Assembly (NCBI GenBank): GCA_040401595.1
Contig: JBBAOE010000021.1
Coordinates: forward strand, 1 to 60,192
Origin: RFPW01 sp040401595
GTDB lineage: Bacteria; Pseudomonadota; Gammaproteobacteria; Burkholderiales; Burkholderiaceae_E
Direction of reading: 5' to 3'
DNA: 60,192 bases
In this document: positions 8,425 through 16,517 of the stretch, piece after piece
How positions within the stretch are numbered: position 1 is the first letter of the stretch
How the letters are laid out: every line of letters begins with the position of its first letter
The notes under the pieces: model-generated
What the model was told of the DNA's origin: nothing
Seen by the model: only the letters and a program-made list of their open reading frames with translations
Databases searched by the model: none
Translations under genes and position numbers: made by a program

Positions 8425-9318
8425 CTAACCGAAGTGCTGCATTTGCAAGCGTTCGACGGGGTGGTCCCGGTATTTTTTATTGAAGTTGTCGCTGCAAAAA
8501 TCGATATGGAGTGGTGAGGTTGGGTCGAGCACCAGAGGGTGGTCGGGTTCCGTTAGCACCAGGGCATAGATCGGTTCGTGATGGGTCACAAAGAGCGATT
8601 TGTAGGCATACTCGTCAACGGGTCCGAGGTTGTAGAACGCGTAGCCGTTGCGGGCTGCCCAGCGCGAGGCCAGAAGACAAGCGTAAATACCTGGCGAACG
8701 GTTCTTGTAGGCCCGGTTCCACTGGCAGAAGCTGCCGTACACCTGATCGTACTTCGGTAGCAGGATCGAAACATCGGTCAGAACGAGTGTGCCCTCCTGG
8801 TCATGGACGCGAATGACTAACACCTCGAGGTGACGCACATAGTCCACAAAGCCGGCAACCTCATCGTCATGGATCGCATATTCGGCAAAATGGTGCCCAC
8901 CCATGTCAAATATGTCGGATACGGTCAGGCTCGCGCCAGGGACGACTTCTTCAGTCACCGTGAACTGGCGGAATAGCTTGTCCAGATCCTTGAACTTGCG
9001 AACGCGCCGGGCGTCGCTCCAGAAGGCCTCGGATCCCGTATTGACCAGGCCATAGCGGTCATTGATTGGCACGCCATATTGGCTGTCCGGCGGCAGGGCG
9101 TAGACCACGAAGGGCTTTGGCGCCAAGGCCAACATTTCCTCTGTCACTTCGATGTAGGGGCACAAGGCGTCCCAGCGGGTCGTGTAGTACTGAATGTCGT
9201 TGTGATAGCTGTTCACACAAAGGTTCTTGGGAGTCCAGCTTTGGTAACCCACCTCGCGCACTTGATCGAGGCCCAGCGTGGAGAAATCCAGCTTAAATCG
9301 CGCAAAAAAATCGTTCAT
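8425..9318 (-). CDS. GNAT-fold acyl/aminoacyltransferase-like protein (ATE/Bpt-like C-terminal architecture), function unknown
   Basis: A 297-aa cytosolic protein with no signal peptide or membrane segment. Its C-terminal half (KYDQVYGSFCQWNRAYKNRS, then SPGIYACLLASRWAARNGY and NLGPVDEYAYKSLF) resembles the GNAT fold of arginyl/leucyl-tRNA-protein transferases and FemX-like enzymes, where an aromatic-rich strand is followed by a helix and a YK.S.F/F motif. I cannot assign a substrate. The ATG overlaps the stop of the upstream YkgJ-like gene by 4 nt (ATGA), so the two are translationally coupled and probably act together. The N-terminal domain has no family I recognise. A classical ATE would carry an N-terminal Cys-rich motif, which is absent here; the partner gene supplies a Cys-rich protein instead. 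Annotation as an N-end-rule transferase would be overreach. Confidence 0.6.
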   Translation of the reverse strand: MNDFFARFKLDFSTLGLDQVREVGYQSWTPKNLCVNSYHNDIQYYTTRWDALCPYIEVTEEMLALAPKPFVVYALPPDSQYGVPINDRYGLVNTGSEAFWSDARRVRKFKDLDKLFRQFTVTEEVVPGASLTVSDIFDMGGHHFAEYAIHDDEVAGFVDYVRHLEVLVIRVHDQEGTLVLTDVSILLPKYDQVYGSFCQWNRAYKNRSPGIYACLLASRWAARNGYAFYNLGPVDEYAYKSLFVTHHEPIYALVLTEPDHPLVLDPTSPLHIDFCSDNFNKKYRDHPVERLQMQHFG

Positions 9319-9779
9319 TTATGTTGTGTGTCGACCAGTAACTCAACGGGGAGATGCGTCAGTTCAAAGAACTCAGAATCGATGGCATGGTTCTCGGCGA
9401 GGAACGCAGGATCGCTCGTTTCGAGACGGGTAATTGTCTGCATGGACTGACGCAGGTGCCTGCCAGCAGCGCTCGCTGGGTCGACGAAGTCCTGCAGATA
9501 GTCGGGTGTGAGAGGGCACTCCACATCCAGGGAAAAGGTATGCGTGTGCGGGTCGTACGAGAGGGGATAGAGCAGGCAGGCGAGGGGTTTGCTATCTCCT
9601 AGCGAACATCCCGTCGCGGATAAATGTTCGCATTGGGTCTCGATACACACCGCGCCAAACCGCTGCTTTTCGTACTGGGTCAGTGTGATCTCGAGTGGCC
9701 CGTAGCCTGGATCCACGTGACAACAGCGTTGGCACTCTGCACAGCGATCAAACAAGGGCACCCCGCCTGGAAATCCCAA
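9315..9779 (-). CDS. YkgJ-like CxxxCC metal-binding protein
   Basis: About 154 aa, Cys-rich. The N-terminal motif DRCAECQRCCHVDPGYGPLE and the later cysteines (TQCEHLSATGCSL, KPLACLLYPL, DVECPLT) match the YkgJ/UPF0153 pattern of small putative zinc- or iron-cluster-binding proteins, in which a CxxxCC box is followed by spaced Cys and a CxxYPL motif. The start is a choice between TTG 9779 and GTG 9761; GTG has a G-rich tract just upstream. Its stop overlaps the start of the GNAT-like gene (ATGA). The YkgJ family has no settled biochemical role, though members are often fused to or beside modification enzymes. Here the pairing with a transferase-like protein suggests a metal-dependent helper, which is inference. 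Confidence 0.7.
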   Translation of the reverse strand: MGFPGGVPLFDRCAECQRCCHVDPGYGPLEITLTQYEKQRFGAVCIETQCEHLSATGCSLGDSKPLACLLYPLSYDPHTHTFSLDVECPLTPDYLQDFVDPASAAGRHLRQSMQTITRLETSDPAFLAENHAIDSEFFELTHLPVELLVDTQHK

Positions 9780-10174
9780 ACATTGGCTCTTGGACCCTCT
9801 GCTCTCTCGTCATCAATCGTCCCTCAAGACGGCGCTCAGCCCGCGTATTGTGATTCCATTTTCCAACTGATGCTAGCGTTTATGTGGGTGTGGTTTTTCT
9901 TCGGGGCTGGGAGACATTTTTAGACCGTTCGAGTTCATGCGTAACGTCGATTTTGAGGACTGGCTGGCCTAGGGGATTTTTGCTGAAATTGTGTTCGACT
10001 CGAGGCGAAAATTACCTAGGTTTAGCGTCGATCAGCGGAATTCTCGGCCTGGTGCCGCTTGTTTAATTTTAGAAATCCGAGCCCATATTTCTGTTCCCTT
10101 GTCGGGGGAATTTCCCTTGTTCGAGGCTCCCTGTTGGGACAGTTTGATACAGTCTTCGAACTTCCCCCGTACTG
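9780..10174. other. Intergenic region without a convincing gene
   Basis: This 395-base stretch lies between the divergent YkgJ-like and small-ORF/acyltransferase genes. It is AT-richer than its surroundings, and no open frame shows family motifs, good ribosome sites or plausible composition. It presumably holds the promoters for both directions, but I see no clear -35/-10 pair or operator. Confidence 0.5.
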
Positions 10175-10351
10175 ATGCCGGTTGCTCAGGACGATCTCCC
10201 TGATTTGATTGAACGGCGCTCCTTGAATCCCGCTTCTTTTTGGCAAGCTTTATCCTTCTCGCGCGATCCCCGAGGCTGTGACCAGGGGGCATCAAGCATC
10301 CAGCGCATGGTTCAACCTGTGACAATCGAATTGTCCGGTGGGAGAACCTGA
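10175..10351 (+). CDS. Small ORF (58 aa) coupled to the downstream acyltransferase
   Basis: ATG at 10175 opens 58 codons (MPVAQDDLPDLIERRSLNPA at the N-terminus, ending VTIELSGGRT) that stop at 10351 in a TGATG overlap with the acyltransferase start. There is no strong ribosome site upstream and no recognisable domain; the protein is acidic at the N-terminus and soluble. The exact overlap with a well-supported downstream start is the main argument that it is translated. It may be a leader peptide, a small partner, or chance. Confidence 0.4.
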   Translation: MPVAQDDLPDLIERRSLNPASFWQALSFSRDPRGCDQGASSIQRMVQPVTIELSGGRT

Positions 10352-11415
10352 TGGAACGGGTTCAACACGGCTTTGACGCCGAGGACCAGGGGTCTGGCGA
10401 GGGATGGTCCGACGCCCCCCGCCATGGGATTGTGGCCCGGATGGACGATCGATTTTCCCCATCCTATTTGCCACAGATGCCTGAGGGGGCTGCCTTTCAA
10501 AATGCCTTCATGCGGGTCTGTCGCCCGGGTATCAACGCGTCCTGTCTGAGACTGACCGACTCCTTTGGCCGCGCAATTGAAGTGCCGGCGAGCCTGGTGA
10601 GGGCCCCGTTGTCTGGCAATCTCAAGAGTCGCCTGTTGAGCGCGGCCACGCTGGGGCTGTCGATTCCGATTGCCGTGATCGGCGATCCTTCGTCGGCAGT
10701 CTCTTCGTTGCCACTGGGGTTTGGCGCCGCGCATCTGCTCAGTGCCGTGAAACACCTTGGGCAGTTTGCATCGCTGATCTGTCTTAAGGGCCTCAGCGAG
10801 GAACTGAATCTCAGGGGCTTTTTGCGCTTTGAGAGCTTCCCGCTCGCGAGGCTTCGGGTAACGCCTGACTACTGGAAAAGGCTTTCTTCAAAGAAGCGCA
10901 GTGATCTCAATCGTCATCGTCGAGCCTCGTCGAGCCTTCATCGTATGGAAACTGCCGGGCTCCCGGTGGAGTTGGAGGAAGCGGTGTACGGGCTGTATCG
11001 GCAGACGCAAAGTCACGCCGACTTCAAATTCATTGAGCTGCCAACGGCCTATTTCCGGGAGACCTCGGCCCTCAGTCGATACGTCTTCTATTTTGAGCGG
11101 GAGACCCTGATCGGTTTCCATCAGATGCTGTGCACGCCCAACAAGATGATCTGCAAGTACATCGGCATGGACTACAGCCGGGCCCTGAACTACCGCCTGT
11201 ACTTTTCGCTGATGCTCGATTGCATCGATATCGCGATTCGGGAGGAGATTCCTGAAATCGACTTTGGCATTACGTCCTACCGCTTCAAGCAGTACATCGG
11301 TTGTGACCTCGTCCCGATGTGGAATTACTTCCACCACACCAATCCTTTGCTTCATGCAGCACTGCCGCTATTCCGAGGTCTGCTGACCCCGAGTCGGCAA
11401 GCGATGACGCGCTAG
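10351..11415 (+). CDS. FemAB/GNAT-type N-acyltransferase-like protein
   Basis: A 354-aa soluble protein. GGGAG six bases before ATG 10351 supports this start; an internal ATG (MDDRFSPSYL, codon 31) is an alternative. The second half shows the GNAT/FemAB pattern: a basic loop SSKKRSDLNRHRR, the helix-rich YGLYRQTQSHADFKF segment, a strand with FYFERETLIGFHQMLCT (acyl-CoA or tRNA cofactor region), then YKYIGMDYSRALNYRLYFSL-like helix and DFGITSYRFKQYIG. The layout resembles peptidoglycan- or lipid-modifying acyltransferases of the BioF2/FemAB group. The donor and acceptor are not deducible. It sits between the small ORF and a Tat lipoprotein gene 105 nt downstream. Assignment to the superfamily is moderately sure; function is unknown. 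Confidence 0.65.
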   Translation: MERVQHGFDAEDQGSGEGWSDAPRHGIVARMDDRFSPSYLPQMPEGAAFQNAFMRVCRPGINASCLRLTDSFGRAIEVPASLVRAPLSGNLKSRLLSAATLGLSIPIAVIGDPSSAVSSLPLGFGAAHLLSAVKHLGQFASLICLKGLSEELNLRGFLRFESFPLARLRVTPDYWKRLSSKKRSDLNRHRRASSSLHRMETAGLPVELEEAVYGLYRQTQSHADFKFIELPTAYFRETSALSRYVFYFERETLIGFHQMLCTPNKMICKYIGMDYSRALNYRLYFSLMLDCIDIAIREEIPEIDFGITSYRFKQYIGCDLVPMWNYFHHTNPLLHAALPLFRGLLTPSRQAMTR

Positions 11416-11520
11416 GAAGTGCGCGTTTGGGGGGGGCCTTCGGGAAGGGACGGGAAACTACGAATATCTGGGTTCTGCCATAAGGCTCATCGTCTGGTTT
11501 CTATTCAAGGAGACAGATCG

Positions 11521-12792
11521 ATGACAAAAATTTCGATGAAATGGCCCATCCATATGGTTAGCCGACGGGCCCTGCTGGGTTCAGTGCTGGCGCTACCGAT
11601 CGCGATCGCTCTGGTTGCATGCGGCGGAGATCCGCCACCGCCACAAACCTGGATCGCCTCCTGGTACGGCGCGCCGCAGGCTTATAATGAACCCCCATTA
11701 AGTGCGAACGCTGCTAAGTCCCTGCAAAATCAGACGTTTCGTCAAACGATGTACGTTTCGCAGGGCGGCACGGGCTTACGTATTCGCGTTTCAAACTTGC
11801 TCGGGACGGCGCCCCTTGCCATCACGAGCATGCGGGTTGCGAAAAGCGCTGGCGGGTCGTCCATCGACGCTGCAAGCGACAAAGCGGTGACCTTCGGCGG
11901 TCAGACCTCGGTCACGGTCCCGATTGGCCAGGAGATTTACAGCGATGCGGTTGACTTTGTGGTCGCGCCCCTGTCCAGTCTTGCAGTCAGTGCCTATGTC
12001 TCGGGCGCAGCGGGGGTTGAAACGGTGCACTCGCTGGGTCTGCAGTCGAACTATGTGGCCGCGGGCAACGTCGCCTCGTCCGCCAGTATCACGCCGACCG
12101 AGACTAACAGTCTCTATACCTGGGTCACCGGTATCGACGTTTACGCTTCGGCTGCGAATAAGGTCATCGTGACCTTTGGGGACTCGATTACCGACGGCTA
12201 TAACTCGACTCCAAACAAGAACAATCGGTATCCGAACTACCTGTCACGTGCGCTCCTGGCTTCATCGAGCGGCGCCTTCAGCGTTGTGAATGCGGGTATC
12301 TCGGGCAACCGCTGGAGCTTCAACGGGATTGGCCCCAACGGCAACGGTCGTTTTTCGCGCGATGTGCTGGATCGTAGTGGCGCGACGCATGTGGTGGCGC
12401 TGTTGGGGATCAACGACTTTGGTATTCCCAGCCTGCTGGGTAATGCGGCCGAGCAGGTGACTTCTGCCCAGATCATTCAGGCAATCACCAATGCGGCGGC
12501 GGCATCGAAGGCCAAAGGGGTGAAGTTCTACGCCGGTACTCTGACGCCGTTTGTTGGTACAACGATTCCGGGCTACTACACGGCGGAAGGCGAGGTGAAG
12601 CGTCAGGCGGTCAATGCGTTTATTCGAACGACCCCATTGATTGACGGGTTCATCGACTTTGATGCGGCCATCCGGGATCCGGCAAATCCCACGGTGATGC
12701 TTGCCAAGTACGATTCGGGCGACCGTTTGCACCCGAACGATGCGGGCTATGAAGCCATGGCGGCCGCTGCTTCAGCATTTTTGTTGAAATAA
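11521..12792 (+). CDS. SGNH/GDSL-family hydrolase lipoprotein with twin-arginine signal
   Basis: A 423-aa exported esterase-type hydrolase. AAGGAG 8 nt before ATG 11521 fixes the start, although the frame is open from 11419. The signal peptide contains SRRALLG (a twin-arginine motif at 14-20) and ends in the lipobox LVAC with the lipidated Cys at ~34, so it should be a Tat-exported lipoprotein. A ~150-residue beta-rich N-terminal domain precedes the SGNH core: block I FGDSITDG (nucleophile Ser), block II Gly near VNAGISGNRW, block III GIND, and block V DRLHPND with catalytic Asp and His. Family members deacylate or deacetylate polysaccharides and esters. A hairpin follows the stop. No operon partner is obvious. 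Confidence 0.88.
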   Translation: MTKISMKWPIHMVSRRALLGSVLALPIAIALVACGGDPPPPQTWIASWYGAPQAYNEPPLSANAAKSLQNQTFRQTMYVSQGGTGLRIRVSNLLGTAPLAITSMRVAKSAGGSSIDAASDKAVTFGGQTSVTVPIGQEIYSDAVDFVVAPLSSLAVSAYVSGAAGVETVHSLGLQSNYVAAGNVASSASITPTETNSLYTWVTGIDVYASAANKVIVTFGDSITDGYNSTPNKNNRYPNYLSRALLASSSGAFSVVNAGISGNRWSFNGIGPNGNGRFSRDVLDRSGATHVVALLGINDFGIPSLLGNAAEQVTSAQIIQAITNAAAASKAKGVKFYAGTLTPFVGTTIPGYYTAEGEVKRQAVNAFIRTTPLIDGFIDFDAAIRDPANPTVMLAKYDSGDRLHPNDAGYEAMAAAASAFLLK

Positions 12793-12804
12793 GCGCCTGC
12801 CCAG

Positions 12805-12832
12805 CGGGGTTCCAGATCAAGTCTGGACCCCG
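12805..12832. terminator. Hairpin between convergent genes (bidirectional terminator candidate)
   Basis: The arms CGGGGTtCCAGA (12805-12816) and TCTGGACCCCG (12822-12832) pair around the loop TCAAG with a single bulged T. It lies between the SGNH lipoprotein stop and the cho stop (12834). There is no long T run on either side, so termination is plausible but not certain. Confidence 0.6.
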
Positions 12833-12833
12833 T

Positions 12834-13655
12834 TCAGCTTGTCGCTGCGATCTGAATGGTTGCAGTTCCCAGCATGATGGGCCTGACCAGAATTTTGTAG
12901 CTATCCAGATCGAATGCCTCAGGCTGCGATCCGAATGTCGCACCCTGGTTTCTGGAGCACTGGGTGCCGAGGTGGCGCCAATGTTGAATGCGGTGCCGTT
13001 GCACCCAGTCGTCACGCGTTTCAACGAGGTCGACGGCATCCGGGTAGGGCCAGGCATGGATCCGGGTTTCCGTGAGGGCATTCAGCAATCGTTCGTCATG
13101 CTCGGCGCGACCTTCCCGGCCGATACAGGCCCCCCAACAGGTTCGGATCTGAAGGCCAAAACAGCCTCGGGGGCTGACCTTTTCTAGACCGAGGAGGGCC
13201 AGGCAGAGGGCATGGGTTCGGGCGAGCTCCCGCAGTTTTTCCTGCGCCGCATGTTTTGATGCGAACAGGCCGTAGAGGCCTACGGTTGGGTCGATATCGT
13301 CGGGCTTCTGGTCGATGAGCCGAGGTTCAAGACCTGCTGCGCTGCGGTGTAACCGAATCGAACGCAGGCTTCGCATCCTGCGAAGGCGAACATTGAATAG
13401 CGGGCTCTGTTGTTTGATCAGGTGGGCTTCCAGTAACAGCGCGCCGATCTCGCCAGCCGTTTCGATGAAGTCGATGCGCCGAGTCTGCGCCACCATCGCG
13501 GCTTCCTGTGGCGTACGCAGATGGGACAAGACCCGCGCGCGGATGTCGATGCTCTTTCCGATGTAGAGCGGCAGCGTGCCGTCGCCCTGAAAGATGTAAA
13601 CACCGGCACCACGGGGCAAAGCAGCCAGGCTGGCGGGGTCGATCTGGTCGGTCAC
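12834..13655 (-). CDS. cho: Cho, UvrC-homologous excinuclease (GIY-YIG endonuclease)
   Basis: About 273 aa. It aligns by eye along its whole length with E. coli Cho: GAGVYIFQGDG, LPLYIGKSIDIRARVLSHLR (GIY-YIG nuclease core with the catalytic Arg), AGEIGALLLEAHLIKQQSPL (catalytic Glu on the helix), LYGLFASKHAAQ, a Cys pair region (CFGLQIRTCWGACIG) and FDLDSYKILVRP near the C-terminus. Cho makes the 3' incision next to bulky lesions in nucleotide excision repair as a back-up to UvrC. The start is set at GTG 13655 because the longer open frame (to 13817) would run into the divergent DUF3820 gene; E. coli Cho has ~20 more residues at this end, so the true start could be slightly upstream. No SOS box was recognised upstream. 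Confidence 0.92.
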   Translation of the reverse strand: MTDQIDPASLAALPRGAGVYIFQGDGTLPLYIGKSIDIRARVLSHLRTPQEAAMVAQTRRIDFIETAGEIGALLLEAHLIKQQSPLFNVRLRRMRSLRSIRLHRSAAGLEPRLIDQKPDDIDPTVGLYGLFASKHAAQEKLRELARTHALCLALLGLEKVSPRGCFGLQIRTCWGACIGREGRAEHDERLLNALTETRIHAWPYPDAVDLVETRDDWVQRHRIQHWRHLGTQCSRNQGATFGSQPEAFDLDSYKILVRPIMLGTATIQIAATS

Positions 13656-13758
13656 TTTCAGGTTTCCACAAATGATCTGGCTCTGGGAGCCGCTCGGGCT
13701 GACCAGACAGGGCCTGCAAAGAATGATGCGATTTGGGTGCCTGTTTGGTGGATCATAA

Positions 13759-13795
13759 GCGCTGAGAACTGAGACCTTCGCGCTGAGAGCTGAAA
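13759..13795. repeat. Two-copy 16-bp imperfect direct repeat before the DUF3820 start
   Basis: GCGCTGAGAACTGAGA (13759-13774) and GCGCTGAGAGCTGAAA (13780-13795) differ at two positions and repeat with a 21-bp period immediately upstream of the GTG start at 13797. Confidence 0.8.
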
Positions 13796-13796
13796 C

Positions 13797-14018
13797 GTGA
13801 GCCCTGAAGACCTGCAACGCCTGGTGACCATGCCCATGCCCTTTGGCAAATATCAGGGCAGGGTGCTGGCGGACCTGCCGGGCAACTATCTAGCCTGGTT
13901 TGCTCGAACCGGGTTTCCCAAGGGCGAAATCGGCCGCCTGCTGGCCCTGATGCACGAGATTGATCACAACGGGCTCAAGAGCCTGCTCAGGCCCGCTGGG
14001 TTCTTCGAACGTCCTTGA
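13797..14018 (+). CDS. DUF3820 family protein
   Basis: A 73-aa protein starting at GTG 13797 (MSPEDLQRLVTMPMPFGKYQ). The sequence MPFGKYQGRVLADLPGNYLA, followed by WFARTGFPKGEIGRLL and MHEIDHNGLKSLL, is the complete DUF3820 domain, once described as a quorum-sensing-regulated virulence-factor-like family, with the FGKYxGxxLxDLPxxYLxWF pattern also seen in exonuclease-associated domains. Its function is unknown. GAGAGC upstream may act as a weak ribosome site. It diverges from cho, and its stop lies inside the first unit of a 10-bp tandem repeat. Confidence 0.85.
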   Translation: MSPEDLQRLVTMPMPFGKYQGRVLADLPGNYLAWFARTGFPKGEIGRLLALMHEIDHNGLKSLLRPAGFFERP

Positions 14019-14050
14019 AGGTCCTTTGAAGTCCTTGCAGGTCTTCGATC
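14011..14050. repeat. Four-unit degenerate 10-bp tandem repeat starting at the DUF3820 stop
   Basis: GTCCTTGAAG, GTCCTTTGAA, GTCCTTGCAG and GTCTTCGATC follow each other in perfect 10-bp register. The first unit contains the TGA stop (14016-14018) of the DUF3820 gene. Confidence 0.8.
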
Positions 14051-14072
14051 CCAGCGGGTTGTCAAAGCGCGT

Positions 14073-14504
14073 CTAGGCGGCCCACGCGCCTTGCGCTTCT
14101 TCCCATCCAATCACGGCGATTGGGGCGCCGTCGGGATGGACGAAGGTGAGCGGTCCCAGGAAGGTCATATAGAACTCGCTGTCGACCGGGAAGTACGTTT
14201 TGTCATGTCGGGCGCCCGACGATTCATAGCCATAACCCGGCGCGATGGCCGTATCACCACCCTCGGCTTTACCCCCGCGCACATCCATTCTGCCTTTGGT
14301 CAGAAAATACTCGCCCGGGCCTGCATGGACATGTGGGGCGAAGGAAGAGCCTGCTGGGCAGTCGAAGATGGCAGTCCAGGAACTATTTTCCGGAGAGACA
14401 TGCAAGAGCTTCCATTGAATGCCCCCAGCAGAAAATGCTGTGGGAAAAGCCTGCCACTGGACGGCGTCAATCTGTACGTATTCTTCTTTACTTTTCGGTT
14501 TCAT
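14073..14504 (-). CDS. Cupin-domain protein (ChrR/acetylacetone-dioxygenase-like)
   Basis: A 143-aa single-domain cupin. The start is ATG 14504, preceded by GGAG at a 6-nt gap; the frame itself is open to 14555. The metal-binding motif FAPHVHAGPGEYFLTKGRMD (HxHx..GE) and the second cupin motif are present, so a bicupin-like or single barrel that binds Fe, Zn or Mn is expected. The pattern FDCPAGSSFAPHVHAGPGEY resembles the cupins grouped with dihydroxyacetophenone or acetylacetone dioxygenases. No signal peptide. Convergent with DUF3820. Substrate unknown. Confidence 0.8.
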   Translation of the reverse strand: MKPKSKEEYVQIDAVQWQAFPTAFSAGGIQWKLLHVSPENSSWTAIFDCPAGSSFAPHVHAGPGEYFLTKGRMDVRGGKAEGGDTAIAPGYGYESSGARHDKTYFPVDSEFYMTFLGPLTFVHPDGAPIAVIGWEEAQGAWAA

Positions 14505-14782
14505 GTTGGTCTCCATTTGGGTTGATCCGGAACAGACCCATGAGATTTGGTTCAAGGGCCTGTCCGTCGTGACCTTCGCCGCGCGGAGGCTTGGGTGTCA
14601 ATGGTGGATTGCCCGTGCCCGCCCGTCCTGCACTGCCACAGCGGTACCCCGGCGTTGGAACACCCTGACCAACTGATCGCCGGGTTCGACGCCTCGTCGG
14701 TTGCCCGCATTTGGCCGGACGCGTTTGGAGCATTTGATCGATCCGGGGCCCAGATACCTGAGGTCTGTGGTACATCCTAGGC

Positions 14783-16321
14783 ATGGGCAGTCAAGGGCGC
14801 GGGGATCCGCAGGGCTATTATCGAACGCTCGGTCTTGAGCCGGGGGCAAGCGCTTCGCAGATCAAGGCAGCCTATCGATTGCGGGCGATGGAACTGCACC
14901 CCGACCGCAACCCCGGTCGGGACACGACGGCTCAGTTTCAGATGCTGCGCCAGGCCTATTCCGTGTTGTCGGCACTGAAAGAGCGTGAACAGTACGATGC
15001 CGACAGCGTCGTTCAGGAGACCCGCCCGCCCGAGCCTGAACCCGAGTCGGGCGCTGCACCGCACTATGCCCCGATTTGTTGTTCCCGGTGTCGAGCCGTT
15101 AGCGCACAGCCCCGCTACACGGTGTTCTACACCGTCACGGGCTGGATCTGGGGTGCTTCCCGCAAAGCCACTCAAGGTGTGTTCTGCGGCAGCTGCGAGT
15201 TCCAGGTTGGATTGCGGGCAACAGCAACGACGCTGGTGGCAGGATGGTGGAGCCTCACCGGGCCATGGTGGACGTGTCAGACGGTGATTGCCAACTTCCG
15301 CGGTGGTCGGTTCGACCATCAAAACGCCCGGCTGATGGGCTACCAGGCAATGTATTTCGCCAATGCCGGAAAAATTGAACTTGCCCTGGCCGTTGCCGCT
15401 CAGGCGATGGCGCTGATTCAGAAGGCGGACGGTCGGGACCGAGACATCACTCGTCTAGGGGGTTCCAACGGGCCGGGCCACGCCCCAAGCAAGCTTGCAG
15501 GGCTGGCAGGCAGCCTGCGGGATCTGATGGACGCCTACGCGGGCAAGGCAGGTCGACAACTGCTTAAATCGCATCACACCTGGGGCTACCGGCGCGCATT
15601 CGCCCAGGGCTTGGTCACGGTCACGTTTGCGGCTCTGCTGGTGGCGGGACTGAGTCAAACCATGGTCTGGCCGGATCCGGCAGATGCTGCACTTGACTCG
15701 GGACAGGCCACCAGTTCAATCAAGGGCAGCCACCCCCACGCTTCCAATTTTCCCAATCCAGTTCGGTGGTTCAAACCATCGACCTATCCCGGAGGAGAGT
15801 TGGTCCAGGAGGTCAGTTCGCTTCAGCAGCAGGCACTCAACGCACCCGCATACGCTCTCCCACCGAGCGGGATTTTTCGGAGTCTCGACCCGAGCCTGTT
15901 GCCACCCGGGGGATCGTCAGTCAACCAGCCCGGAACTGCGTCCCTTGCTGATCCGAATAATCATTCAGGAACGAACAATCAGATAACGCCGCCCTTCAGG
16001 ATCGTGAATCCCGTGGGTTCGCACAAATGGTTAAAACTTGTTCGAGTCAGTGATGAGGCCGAGGTTCTGAGCGTATTCATTCGCTCAGGTGATACGGTGG
16101 CGGCGGTGGTCCCAATCGGTACCTATCGGGCAAAGGTTGCGTCGGGGCAAATCTGGTACGGTGAGTCGACGCGGTTCGGCCCGCAAACCCAGTACTTTCG
16201 AGTGAGCGCACCGCTGGATTTCAATGTCGAAGGCGGGCAGTTGTTCGGGCACGAGTTAACACTCTTGGGTTCCAGGGACGGGAACCGGTCCGCCACTGAT
16301 CTCGATGCGGGGGACTTCTAG
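14783..16321 (+). CDS. Membrane-anchored J-domain (DnaJ-like) protein with zinc-ribbon
   Basis: A 512-aa protein. Residues ~10-72 are a J domain (GYYRTLGLEPGAS, HPD at 39-41, YSVLSALKEREQYD) that should stimulate an Hsp70 ATPase. Two CxxC pairs (CSRC ~98-101 and CGSC ~134-137) with aromatic residues between form a likely zinc ribbon. A central helical region (~165-260) is followed by one membrane span (~273-295, GLVTVTFAALLVAGL), a Pro/Ser/Asn-rich linker, and a C-terminal beta-rich domain (~400-512, LKLVRVSDEAEVLSVFIRSG) with the look of a periplasmic WG/SH3-like fold. It would tether a DnaK-type chaperone to the inner membrane. It is transcribed alone. The J domain is sure; the rest is described from composition. 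Confidence 0.85.
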   Translation: MGSQGRGDPQGYYRTLGLEPGASASQIKAAYRLRAMELHPDRNPGRDTTAQFQMLRQAYSVLSALKEREQYDADSVVQETRPPEPEPESGAAPHYAPICCSRCRAVSAQPRYTVFYTVTGWIWGASRKATQGVFCGSCEFQVGLRATATTLVAGWWSLTGPWWTCQTVIANFRGGRFDHQNARLMGYQAMYFANAGKIELALAVAAQAMALIQKADGRDRDITRLGGSNGPGHAPSKLAGLAGSLRDLMDAYAGKAGRQLLKSHHTWGYRRAFAQGLVTVTFAALLVAGLSQTMVWPDPADAALDSGQATSSIKGSHPHASNFPNPVRWFKPSTYPGGELVQEVSSLQQQALNAPAYALPPSGIFRSLDPSLLPPGGSSVNQPGTASLADPNNHSGTNNQITPPFRIVNPVGSHKWLKLVRVSDEAEVLSVFIRSGDTVAAVVPIGTYRAKVASGQIWYGESTRFGPQTQYFRVSAPLDFNVEGGQLFGHELTLLGSRDGNRSATDLDAGDF

Positions 16322-16517
16322 TCATGGACCCCAGACCTTACGCAAGCCCGGGCGTGGCTCCTGTCACGACCTCCGTGGGCCGGTGCGCCCATCGAAACGC
16401 TGACGGGCAAACGTGCTAAAGTCAAAACTCGTGACTAGGTCTAATATCAACCCGCCTGTGGCGCAGCGCTCTCTAGTGACCCGCCCTTCCTTGTTGTTAT
16501 CTCCTGCGCCATCCCTG

